A stretch of DNA of 64,000 bases, from NCBI RefSeq assembly GCF_029852145.1, contig NC_079976.1, positions 12,819,104 through 12,883,103 on the forward strand, read 5' to 3'. Every line of letters begins with the position of its first letter. Position 1 is the first letter of the stretch. Shown here in pieces: positions 24,301 to 36,264 of the stretch. Source of the DNA: Microplitis mediator (Eukaryota > Arthropoda > Insecta > Hymenoptera > Braconidae). The notes beneath the pieces are model-generated. The model ran no database searches, was not told the origin of the DNA, and was given only the letters and a program-made list of their open reading frames with translations. Both the position numbers and the translations under genes were made by a program.

Positions 24301-27300
24301 ATCGAATCTGGTCGGAGCAGTTCGAAGGATTCCGTAGAGGGTGCACTTGTGTTTATTGATGTATATGTGGAGTGTATATAAACAGCTGCTATGGAGTTAA
24401 CCTCAATCTAGTCGTTTTTAGTTTACATGAATAAATATAAAAATAAGGCGGCAGAAGCAACCGATCGGTTCTCGTGTGGCTCGGGCGATCACTCAAGTTA
24501 AGCAGCATCGAGCATGATTGTTACTTGGCTGGGTGACCGCTTAGACACGCGTTGAGCTCGAGCGGAGGTCTCTGACCGTTAGGTGCGGGATGAGGATCTG
24601 GAAATGGTTTTCTCTGTGATTTTCCTTGCCGCTGTACTCCCACAGCAAAAAGGTGGGGGGGGGGGGAGTAAAGTATCACTGTAATGATACAAGTACAGTA
24701 TAAGCACAAGTCGGGCCACAGCCGTACAATGAAGGCAGGAAAAAGTAAGCAGTTGCGATATAAAGGCAAAAAGTGTAAACGGTCGCGAAAGCAGCTATAC
24801 ACTGGAACAATTAAAAAAAAAAATAAATATAAAAATGAGTTAATTGAGTATTAATTTATACTGAATAATATTAGTTATTGAAGTGCATGTGCTGGTAGTT
24901 GATAATTTGAAAATTTTATGAAAATAATAGTCTTTAATTATTTTTATGTTAAGACGATAATATAAATCAAATACTGATATTTGTATTTTATCTCTACTAC
25001 TTGTATTGTTATCCAAAATTAGAATTTTGTTAATTATAAATGTATACTAACACTGCAATACTATTTAAAAGTTAATATAAGATTACATTTTACTAATTTT
25101 AAGACATGTCAAAGTACTGTTCGGTTAATTATTTCTAAGTTTAAATATTGTTTCGTATTGTTTGAAGAAATTTAAATTAATGTAAATGAATTGGAACTAA
25201 ATATTATTCTTAAATAAGTAAATATTTTTTTTAAAAAGAAATTTATCTTGTTTCGGATTTTTCAAATTAAAGGGACTATAAGCATGCGCGTGCATGCGCT
25301 AAAGGCGTGAGAGTTTTTCTCATCGCAAGAGTAATGATACTAAACCGTTTCACGAGAGTGCTGAAGGGTTAAAATATCTTACGAAATTATCTTGCCTTAA
25401 ACTTCCCCATAACTCATCATGCAGACTTACTTAAGACTTGAGATACATATTTACATAAACTTCCTTAAGAATGCTACTAGGGTAATTAATAATTAAGATT
25501 AGCTTTGAATTAAACATTGACTTGAATAACAGTTAGTCATTAGATTTCGAGATATTAAAATAAAGTATACCCGAGAAAAAATTTTTATATATAATCATAT
25601 AAAATTATATATAATTATATATAAAAAATGGTCAAATATAATCACATATAATTATATATAAAATGATCAAATATAATCACATATAATTATATATGATATG
25701 ATTATTTATGATTACATATACTTCTATATGTTCATTAGGGTGTGTAAAAAAAAATGATATTTTTTTTCTTTAAGTCTCATAGTCTCAAAAGTTTCTTTGG
25801 GATCTGAAAAAAATCCTCCTTGAAAATCAGCTCAATATCTCGAAAATTGAGCTGGCGGTTTACAAGTTCATTTTCCCATTTAAAATACACGTAAAAAAAT
25901 TATTTTTTAGTTTTTCGAGGAAAAATCAATGAAAAAAAATTTTTTTCCGATTTTGACTCTCATACCTTTATAGGAAATCTAATTCCCTACAAAAATGTCC
26001 CTAATAGTCATGCTCATAACTATAATACTATAATTGTTGTTTTTACGTTATTTAATTGGTGGTATTTTTTTCGAATTTTAATTTTCAATCGTTTACAGAA
26101 AATCTATTTTTCCGCAAGAAACTATTATTTTAGCATGCTCATAAAGTGAAAGAAAAAGAAAATTATCGAGCTTTCAAGGTATAAAATAATTTAAAACCGT
26201 GACGATTAACTTTTTTTTTTTTACCTGTGTCAATTAGTCAATAAAATAGATATTCTATAAAAAATTGCAAATTAAATTCAAAAAACAAAATATACCACCC
26301 ATTAAATAACAATAAAGTAAAAACAATAATTATACATAAAAAAAAATTATTTTTTTTCGAATTGGAGGCTTGTAACTTTTTTTGTATTGTAGTTACGAGC
26401 ATGACTATTGGGACATTTTTGTAGGGAATTAGATTTCCTATAAAAGTATGATAATCAAAATCGGAAAAAAAAATTTTTTTCATTAATTTTTCCTTGAAAA
26501 ACTAAAAAATAATTTTTTTACGTGTATTTCAAATGGGAAAATGAACTTGTAAACCGCCAGCTAAATTTTCGAGATATTGAGCTGATTTTTTTTAAAGAAA
26601 AGAAAATAATTTTTTTTTGACACACCCTAAAGCTCATATATGATTCTATATGCTTATATTTGGCCATTTTGTATATATAATTATATATAATCGAGTTATG
26701 TATAATTATATACAATTTTATACGATTATGTATAGAAATTTTTTCTCGGATAAATTAAAAAAATATATTTTTTAATGTTATAATGATTATATTATGCAGT
26801 TTAATTTATTTTTTTTTGTCTTATTGAGAAGGTTAATTGTAAGTTTAGGTTTCACTATATTTAAAAATTGATGAATTTTAAAATATAGTGAAACCTAAAC
26901 TTACAATTAACCTTCTCAATAAGACAATTCATAGATAAATTGAGAAAAATATAGATAGCCCGAACTAGGAATCGAACTCAGACCATGTCGGTATCGCGCC
27001 GAGTGTTCTACCAGTTGAGCTATCTGGTACGAACATAAACATAAACATAAAGTGTGAAACCTAAATTTTTATTATACATATATAATTATTAGGGTGTTTC
27101 AAAAAAAAAAAAAAATTTTTTTTTTTATGGTATTCAAAAATTGAAAGTATAAATAAAAATAACAATTTTGGTACCAATTCGAGCTCTTAATAATAATATT
27201 AAGGTTTGCCTCAATCCATTTTTCCATTTAAATAACACGGGAAAAAAAATTTTTATTTTTTAGAATTTTCTAGCTCACAGACCACTCAACGGATTTTCAT

Positions 27301-30300
27301 GCACAATGAATCTTTTTGTAGAAAATTGAACGCTCTACAAAAAAAGGCTCTTATCATTTATCAAATGTTATTTGAGCTTAAAGTCAAATTTATAGTAAAT
27401 TTTGAGATCTGTTCACTTGTCCGGCAAAAAAATCAGTCTCATCACAAAATATCATGGAATTTTTTTTGTAGATAAATTTTATTCCTTACAAATTATTACG
27501 AACAAATTTTTTCGAAATTCCGCATTGCTTTCAATTTATTTTCATTTCAATGTCAAGCTCTTGAAATCAATCAGAAATCTACGTTCTAAAAGCTTGACAT
27601 TAAAATGAAAATAATTCGAAAATAGTTTGAAATTATCAAAGACTTTATCGGAGATATTGCACGACTCATAATGCGAAGCATTAGAGTGTGCTTTACGATC
27701 AAAAAATTTTTTTCGCCTCGTTTCTACAACTATTTCTGTTATTATCGTCTTATTAGTAAACAGAAACCTCTCAAATGATGCACCAATTTACAGACAATGT
27801 AATAAAGATTATTTCTGCAATTTTCAAAAACAAATTCAGTGCAATAGAAATGAGAAAATCATTAAAATAAACTAAAAAATTTTCCCGTCAAGCAGTAAAA
27901 AAGTTTTGTAGCTTGAAAACACAATATCTCGAAAAAGAATCCATAATTTAACTCCATTTTTTTTTTAAATGACCCGTTTTGCCCTAAAAGGATTTGCTTT
28001 CAAAAATGGCTATCTAACTTTGTGTTATGCAATTATAATTAATAAAAAATAAAATCGCATTTTCTTTGATTTTAGCCTAAATATGTATGGACATTCGTCT
28101 TAACAAGTGCGCATGCGTGTTATTTTTTTTTCTCGTACTATCACCCAGTGTGCCTGCGCCATACTTCTAACCAATTCATTTGGCGCGGGTATTTCGAAAA
28201 CAAAAATATAAAAAATTGAGATTAGACGAATAAATAAATAAATAAATAAAAATAATGAATAAACAAGTGAAAAAAATCTGTCTATCGGTTGACCCTGCGG
28301 GCCAGCCCCAAAACTTCCCGCTGTTTTCGAGCTCCCTGAGCTCGAAAAAATTGTTGTGGATACATTTTCGAGCTCTCCGAGCTCGAAAATACTTTTGTGT
28401 GCCATTGTTTTGACCTCAGAACGTTGACATCTGATGAAATTTCGATTTTCGCAAATCGGGGTGAAAACAATAACTTCCCAATTTTTAGAAAATCGTCGAT
28501 TTTCTTAGCGGGAAGTTAAAAAAATAAAAATAGAAAAAAAAAACGTAAAATTTTTCACAGATCGTACGGCGAAAAATTTCGGAATTTCTCACGTTTGAAA
28601 TTTATTTAATTTTTTTTTTTATTATTTTTATATAAATAAATAACGTTTGTACTTTAAATTTTATTTATTTTATTTTGCCTGCGATATTACCCTTACGGAA
28701 TATTTTAATGTTTACGATCAAATAAGCATTGTGGGTCGTGCACTTTTGGATTTTCCAAGCTTTTTAGTCATACTTTTAATTTTTGAATACCATGAAAAAA
28801 AAAAAGAAATTGTTTTTTGTTTTTTTGACACATCCTAATAATTATATACAATTATATATGGATATATGTATAAGATTATATATAATTATATATGATTATA
28901 TATGAAGAAAATTTTCTCGGAATAGTATTATATATGATCATATATAATTATTTACAATTATATATGGATATTAGGGTACTTCGTTTGAGATGAATTTTTT
29001 TTTTTTCCAAGTCCCATGTCAAAAAATCATTTTACATATTGAAAAAAAAATTCTCACCAAAGATAAGCTCTTAATTTTAATTTTAAGTACTCTCTAATTG
29101 AATTTGAAATTTTCCCATTTGATGAACACGTAGATTTTAATTTTATTTTTTCAATTATCTATAGCTTTACGGCATTTCAAGATATTTGATTGACCCTAGG
29201 TGAAAATCACAGGGGAATCGTTCCTCTTTGAAAGTACTTGTAGCTAATTTATGTTTTCTAACCGACCTTACCGGTAAAAAATCTTAAAGCCAATTTTTTC
29301 TCAAATTTCATGGTTTCTTTTATATTACTCACAAACCATTAACTTTATGACAAAATTGTACAGAACTTTTTTTGTAGGGAATTTGATTTCCTACAAAAGA
29401 AGTTATGTAAGCCATTACCGTATAGCTAGTAGTTTTCGAGATAAATCCAATTAAACATCTCAAAATTTGAAAAATCGCTGTTTTATCCAAGATTTTAGTA
29501 CTTTTTGATCAAATTATGGCCGAAGAAATATATAACATATCCTGGTTAATATATCATCAAAAATATCTCATGTAAAACAAAACTGTCTCCTACTACATTT
29601 CCTCCGTCTTTTCTTCACTTAATCGCCCTGATTAAAAACTCCGATTGAATCCGATTGAAAACGTCCTATCAGATTTAATCGGAAACTTCTGAATGATTCC
29701 GATTGAAAGTTAATCAGAAATTTCCGATTGACTTTTAATCAGTTTCAATCGGATTTAATCGGAAATTTTCAAAAGATTCCGATTAAAAGTTAATCGGAAA
29801 TTTCCGATTGACTTTCAATCAGTTTCAATAGAATTTAATCGGAAACTTCCGGAAGGTTTCAATTGTAAATTAATCGAAAATTACTTATTCCCGGGAAAAA
29901 AATTTTTTATATAATATATTATATATTATCTCTGGTCACCAAAAACAATTTAAATCAATTTGAAAATTGGAACTTGTGATAAGCGAATAAAAATCATTCG
30001 AAACGGTTCAAAATTGAAAAATCGAATATTTCAAAATCTACAATAAATCTATATTATCAATTAGATTGCATGTCATGAAGTAATATAAGATATACTATAT
30101 TACAACTAAAAATGGCACTTGTCACTCTGTCGAAGAACAGAGGAGTGCTCGTGTCATAAATGCTTCCACTTTTGGAATATAATACGTCTGAACTACGTTT
30201 CTTACCAGGGACACTAAAAGTGGGAGGCGCTATCTATTGGCGAGCACCGAACTACTTCCACTGCTATTGCCTAGCACCGGTGAATTTCCGCTCCTTTATA

Positions 30301-33300
30301 TATTATCTTTTCTCCTAAGAAATTTTTCTCTTGGTTCAAGCAACTTTTTTTTATTAGTGGGAGCATATGAAAATCCTTGTGTTAAACACCCCCAGGAAAA
30401 AAATTGATTTAAAAAATATAAGTTAAAATACAAAAAATGTGTTTTAGAATTTATAAAAAATCTATCGGAAAACTATTTGTTTAATAGCTTGACATTGAAA
30501 TGAAAATAACTAGAAAAAAATGCGGAATTTCGAAAAATTTTATTTTTAATAATTTTTAAGAAATGAAATTACCTACAAGTTTCTATGAGATTTTCTGATA
30601 AGACTGATAGTTTCGCCGGAAAAGTAAAAAGATCTCAAAATTTACTATAAATTTGACTTTAAGCTAAAATTACTTTTGAACAGTCAGATTTATCAAAGAA
30701 TGATGAGACTTTTCCGGGTCAAAAAATTAGGTCTGTTTGAAAATAAATGATAAATTCAAATATTATTTCTTTAATTCAAGTTTATAAATCGTAATTATTT
30801 TATATGGGAATTTAATCTGTTTTTGTCTGTACTAGTCATTATCCAGGCCAATATCAGACGTATTTTCGGATGATATGTAGTCTGTTTTAAATCGGGTGTA
30901 GACTAAAAACAGACCTTTTTATTATAATTATTGGTCTGTGTTCAATTAGTTTTAAGGACAAAAACAGACTTTATTTACTATAATTTTTTATCTGTGTTCA
31001 ATTGTTTTTATGGACAAAAACAGGACTTTTTATAAATATAAATAATAATAATAATTTATAAATTTATATTAATTTTCTGGGTATTCGAAACATGATAATG
31101 CGCTTCCGTAATAAGATGTGTCACACGGAGAAAAATGTTGGCTTGAAACCTATACCAATTTTTATCGATGCTGTCGACCAAACTTAAAATTGGAAGTGAA
31201 GCATCCAAAAAATTTTTGTGCTCTTATAAAAAATGATTATGCTGTATCACAATGCTTATTACGCGAGAGAAACTTATCGATAAGCTTTAATATCGATAAC
31301 TTTCATACATTCATACATTATAATAATTCAATCAATACAGTTTTCTAAAAAAAGTTGTTACATTGTTTTATATAATCCTAAAAAATGCTATTGTTTTAAC
31401 TTTTTTTAAAATTGATTAAATTGAAAAGACAGATAAAATTCTATACTCGGATATTTTTAAAATTGCTGAATTCATGATCAATGAAATGCATATCTGCCCA
31501 AATTTTAATAATTACTAATCCTATCCGAATTGTTGTTTTCCGATTGAATCCGATTAAAACTGATTGAGAATCTTCTATCAGATTCAATCGGAAAATAATC
31601 GTGAAAAAATGATTATTTTACTATTGAATTTGATTGAAATTTATCTATCGGAATAAATAGGATTCAATCGGAAAATAAGTAAAAAATGAATTATTATTTT
31701 CTGATTGAATCCGATTAAAACCGATTGAATTTTTTTCAATCAGTTTTAATCGGATTCAATCGGAAAATAATAATTTTTTAAAAATAATATTGAATCGAAA
31801 TATATTGAATCCGATTAAAACTGATTAAAATATTTCAATCGGAAAATGATCGAAAATTTAAATTATTATTTTCCGATTGAATCTGATTGAAATATTTCAA
31901 TCAGATTCAATCAGAAAATAAAAAAAATTTTTTTCCGATTGAATCCGATTGAAAGTCAATCGAAGACCCCGAACGCTCCCGAACATTTCTGATTGAAAAT
32001 TCGTTTCCGATTGAAACTGATAGAATTCTGATTGAGTTTCAATCAAATTCAATCGGATTCAATCGGAGTTTTTAATCAGAATCCAATCGCCTCTGTTTGA
32101 CCATCGGAAGCTTTTTTAATTACTTTCTCTCTCAATACAAAGATAATTGTTTCATACTTGTTATATTTACATATGAATGTGTAATATGTATTTTTATATT
32201 TTGTTCTTATACATTATTTGTGTTTTCAGCAATGATTTTACCAAAAAGTACTAAAATCTTGGATAAAACAGCGATTTTTCAAATTTTGAGATGTTTAATT
32301 GGATTTATCTCGAAAACTACTAGCTATACGATAATGGCTTACATAACTTCTTTTGTAGGAAATCAAATTCCCTACAAAAAAAGTTCTGTACAATTTTGTC
32401 ATAAAGTTAATGGTTTGTGAGTAATATAAAAGAAACCATGAAATTTGAGAAAAAATTGGCTTTAAGATTTTTTACCAGTAAGGTCGGTTAGAAAACATAA
32501 ATTAGCTACAAGTACTTTCAAAGAGGATCGATTCCTCTGTGATTTTCACCTAGGGTCAATCAAATATCTTTAAATGCCGTAAAGCTATAGATAATGGAAA
32601 AAATAAAATTAAAAGGTCCTAGAGGTATAAGCATGGTAAATTTGCCCCCGAAAGGTATCGGCTTGATACTGCGGGGATTTTTAGGTACTAATAAGATATT
32701 AAGATCCTGAGAGTTTCAGCTTTTGAAACCAATCGGTCTTCGGGAAAAAACCAAATATGTAAAAATCAGATAAAACGAATATTCTCAGAGACTATTTTAT
32801 CAATTGACTTATACTCGGGATATGTTTTGGGGGTCGATAGTAGCTCCTCGGAAAAAAATTGGGAGCTTGATCGGTCGACAACAACCTCGAAAAAAATGAC
32901 TTTTTAGTTTTAATTTCGACTTTTCACGATGTTACGGTTCTGGTACAATTATAAAATAATTTTTTTTGGATTCCTCATCCAATTTCCTATAGACTTAAGT
33001 GCTTTTAAAATTTTTTAAAAAGGTACGCCATATAGAAAAAAAAAATAAAAACCACTTTTTAAGCAAATATTTACTTTATTTACATGTTTAAAGTGTGAAT
33101 CATTATTTTTCTAGTTTGTATATGTTCTTGAATGTTATTTGCAAAAATAATCTCTGCATCAGCAGTTAAATTTTGTCATATCATATAATATCAACTAAAA
33201 TATTATAAACAATACACATATAAAACAGGAAATAGATTTTAGTTTGTAAATTATAAATACATAACAACAAATGAAAGATATACTTGAGGAAAAAAATGTA

Positions 33301-36178
33301 TAATCATATTTTATCAGTCTTCATCACTATCCTCTTCAATCACAGGTGAAATACTGTCTCTATCAAATAATTTGCTAAGTATTTCAGCAGACCTTAAAAT
33401 CTTTGTTAAATATCTCCCGTGTGATAAATAGTAAACAACAGCAGCAACATGAGAGCAACATCCAATTGTTCTCAGACCATTTGCACACTCACAACTATGC
33501 CTCAATATGCTTTTTGGACTAGTAGCATTTTTTTATACTCAATAAAACATCTAGAAACCTTTCTATTAATGTGTCTGGATTGAACTCGAATTTTGAGTAT
33601 ATTTGACTGTTCTTTCACATATTGAATAGTGAGATTACCTGTTTCATCAAGCATTTCTGCTAAATAGGAAACAGCCTGTTTCAATTGATAGGAACCAGTG
33701 AAAAAAATACGTAGATTATTTTCTGTCATTTCTGGAAAGTCTTCAAGAGTTTCAGATGAAATTGTTTGAAACGGCAATTTTTTTCGCTGCCAGCCATTTT
33801 TTTGAACGTCTTCAGCTAACGTATTTACTACATTATTTTGCGATTTCATAGTTTCGATGACTTCATCCAAAAACTCTGAGTCGGAAGTAAGACGCTTACT
33901 ATACATATTGAAACAGGCTGTTTCCTATTTAGCAGAAATGCTTGATGAAACAGGTAATCTCACTATTCAATATGTGAAAAAACAGTCAAATATACTCAAA
34001 ATTCAAGTTCAATCCAGACACATTAATAGAAAGGTTTAAAGATGTTTTATTGAGTATAAAAAAATGCTACTAGTCCAAAAAGCATATTGAGGCATAGTTG
34101 TGAGTGTGCAAATGGTCTGAGAACAATTGGATGTTGCTCTCATGTTGCTGCTGTTGTTTACTATTTATCACACGGGAGATATTTAACAAAGATTTTAAGG
34201 TCTGCTAAAATACTTAGCAAATTATTTGATAGAGACAGTATTTCACCTGTGATTGAAGAGGATAGTGATGAAGACTGATAAAATATGATTATACATTTTT
34301 TTCCTCAAGTATATCTTTCATTTGTTATTATGTATTTATTAGAGTGGTCCAAAAAAAAAAGTTTTTTGGCTATTATTCCAAAAGCTTCTCTAAGGTATAA
34401 AAAAAATCCCTCCAAAGCGCAGCTTGATATCGCAATTCTTCAAGAAGCTCAATACATTTATATTTTCCCATTTAAATAACACGTAAAATTTTTTTTTTAC
34501 GATTTCATCCGGTAAAACGACGAAAAAAAATTTTTTCTGTATTTTCCATCAATCATCCTTGTAGAAAATTTAATTCTCTACAAAAAAGTATTGACATAGT
34601 TTTTTCGTAATCTTAAAGGTTAAAAACTTATTGAGCTTTAAGGACTCGTTACTAAGTAAATTTGAAGGAAGATAGTTTTAGAGCAACTCTTAAATGGAAT
34701 TGACACTATTACTAGATAATTTATTTAATTTTTATAGATTTGAAATAATTTTCAACTTTTTGAAAACTTTTTTGGTGACTGCATGTATTTATTTCGAAAT
34801 TAATCAAACTCTAAACTGTTTATAATAATTAAATAATTCAATTATCGTTTATATAATTATGAATAATTTTTCTTATTACAATTTGGAAATTTTTTCCTAT
34901 GATCAGCAACTATTTGTAACAGATATTGTTTCTGTTCTTCATCTTTTGTCCCAAATTCATTATATTTTTCAATTAAAGCTAGTACTTGCGGATGAATACT
35001 GAATTTAATTGTCTTCATATCTAATTGAATTTTCTTTTATTGCGAATATTTAAAGCTCAATAACTTTTTACCCGTTAGGATTACGAAAAAACGAATTCAA
35101 TACTTTTTTGTAGAGAATTAAATTTCCTACAAGAATAATTGATTAAAAATTCCGAGAAAAATTTTTTCGTAGTTTTACTGAATGAAAACGTAAAAAGAAA
35201 TTTTTTACATGTTATTTAAATGGGAAAATATAAATGTATTGAGCTTCTTGAAGAATTGAGATATCAAGCTGCGCTTTGGAGGAAATTTTTTTTATACTTA
35301 AGAAAAGCTTTTGAGATAATAGCTCTTGAATAAAAAATAAAAAATGTTTTTTTTGGACCACTCTATTATTTATAATTTACAACTTAAATCTATTTCCTGT
35401 TTTATATGTGTATAATGTTTATAATATTTTAGTTGATACTATATGATATGACAAAATTTAACTGCTGATGCAGAGATTATTTTTGCAAATAACATTCAAG
35501 AACATATACAAACTAGAAAAATAATGATTCACACTTTAAACATGTAAATAAAGTAAATATTTGCTTAAAAAGTGGTTTTTATTTTTTTTTTCTATATGGC
35601 GTACCTTTTTAAAAAATTTTAAAAGCACTTAAGTCTATAGGAAATTGGATGAGGAATCCAAAAAAAATTATTTCATAATTGTACCAGAACCGTAACATCG
35701 TGAAAAGTCGAAATTAAAACTAAAAAGTCATTTTTTTCGAGGTTGTTGTCGACCGATTAAGCTCCCAATTTTTTTCCGAGGAGCTACTATCGACCCCCAA
35801 AACATGTCCCGAGTATAAGTCAATCGATAAAATAGTTTCTGAGAATATTCATTTTATCTGATTTTTACATATTTGGTTTTTTCCCGAAGACCGATTGGTT
35901 TCAAAAGCTGAAACTCTCAGGATCTTAATATCTTATTAGTACCTAAAAATCCCCGCAGTATCAAGCCGATACCTTTCGGGGGCAAATTCACCATTCTTAT
36001 ACCCCTAGGGCCTTTACGTGTTAATCAAATGGGAAAATTTCAAATTCATTTAGCGAGTACTTAAAATTAAAATTAAGAGCTCATCTTTGGTGAGAATTTT
36101 TTTTTCAATGTGTACAATGATATTTTGACATGGGACTTGGAAAAAAAAATAGTCATCTCAAACGAAGCACCCTAATGG

Positions 36179-36264
<86 letters not shown>

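Larger units (their letters stand above)
23769..25482. mobile_element. Palindromic element with CCNAGTAGCAT ends
   Basis: The left end CCAAGTAGCATTGTCTTAAG is matched inverted by CTTAAGAATGCTACTAGGG at the right. It lies just inside the exon 6 donor side of intron 6. A TTAA-flanked element is inserted in it. No own coding content is visible. Confidence 0.65.
29626..32086. mobile_element. CCGATTGAA-repeat palindromic element
   Basis: The left end CCCTGATTAAAAACTCCGAT is inverted at about 32060-32080 (GGAGTTTTTAATCAG). Both arms are filled with variants of TCCGATTGAATCCGATTGAA in alternating orientation (29640-29890 and 31515-32080). The outer few bases on the right are worn, so that boundary is approximate. 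The middle, 29890-31500, holds other repeat pieces. Confidence 0.65.
32613..36011. mobile_element. Palindromic element with SWIM-transposase remnants
   Basis: The left end GGTCCTAGAGGTATAAGC and right end CTTATACCCCTAGGGCC are inverted, and the arms stay near-identical for over 1 kb. The left arm (32613-33690) and right arm (33908-36011) each carry the same C-terminal transposase fragment, so the element is an inverted duplication around an unpaired spacer at 33690-33907. The right arm is broken by the 34340-35365 element. No clear target duplication was found where it enters the 28972-36174 element. Confidence 0.8.
28972..36174. mobile_element. hAT-like element holding two further elements
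   Basis: The left end TAGGGTACTTCGTTTGAGAT and the right end ATCTCAAACGAAGCACCCTA are inverted. Flanks ATGGATAT and ATGGATAA differ at one base of eight. The arms match for several hundred bases (28972-29620 against 32100-32612 plus 36012-36174). Two later insertions, 29626-32086 and 32613-36011, make up most of its 7.2 kb. The 107-residue frame at 32097 is arm sequence, not a gene. Confidence 0.82.

Noticed and set aside
24445..24555. A functional 5S rRNA gene
   Set aside because: The 5S part is diverged, lacks a normal 5' end and terminator, and sits in a unit with a target duplication and A-rich tail.
24521..24802. A 93-residue minus-strand frame
   Set aside because: It is antisense to the 5S-derived SINE and has no protein signature.
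26953..27032. A functional tRNA gene
   Set aside because: A- and B-boxes fit, but the acceptor stem pairs poorly and the anticodon loop is abnormal.
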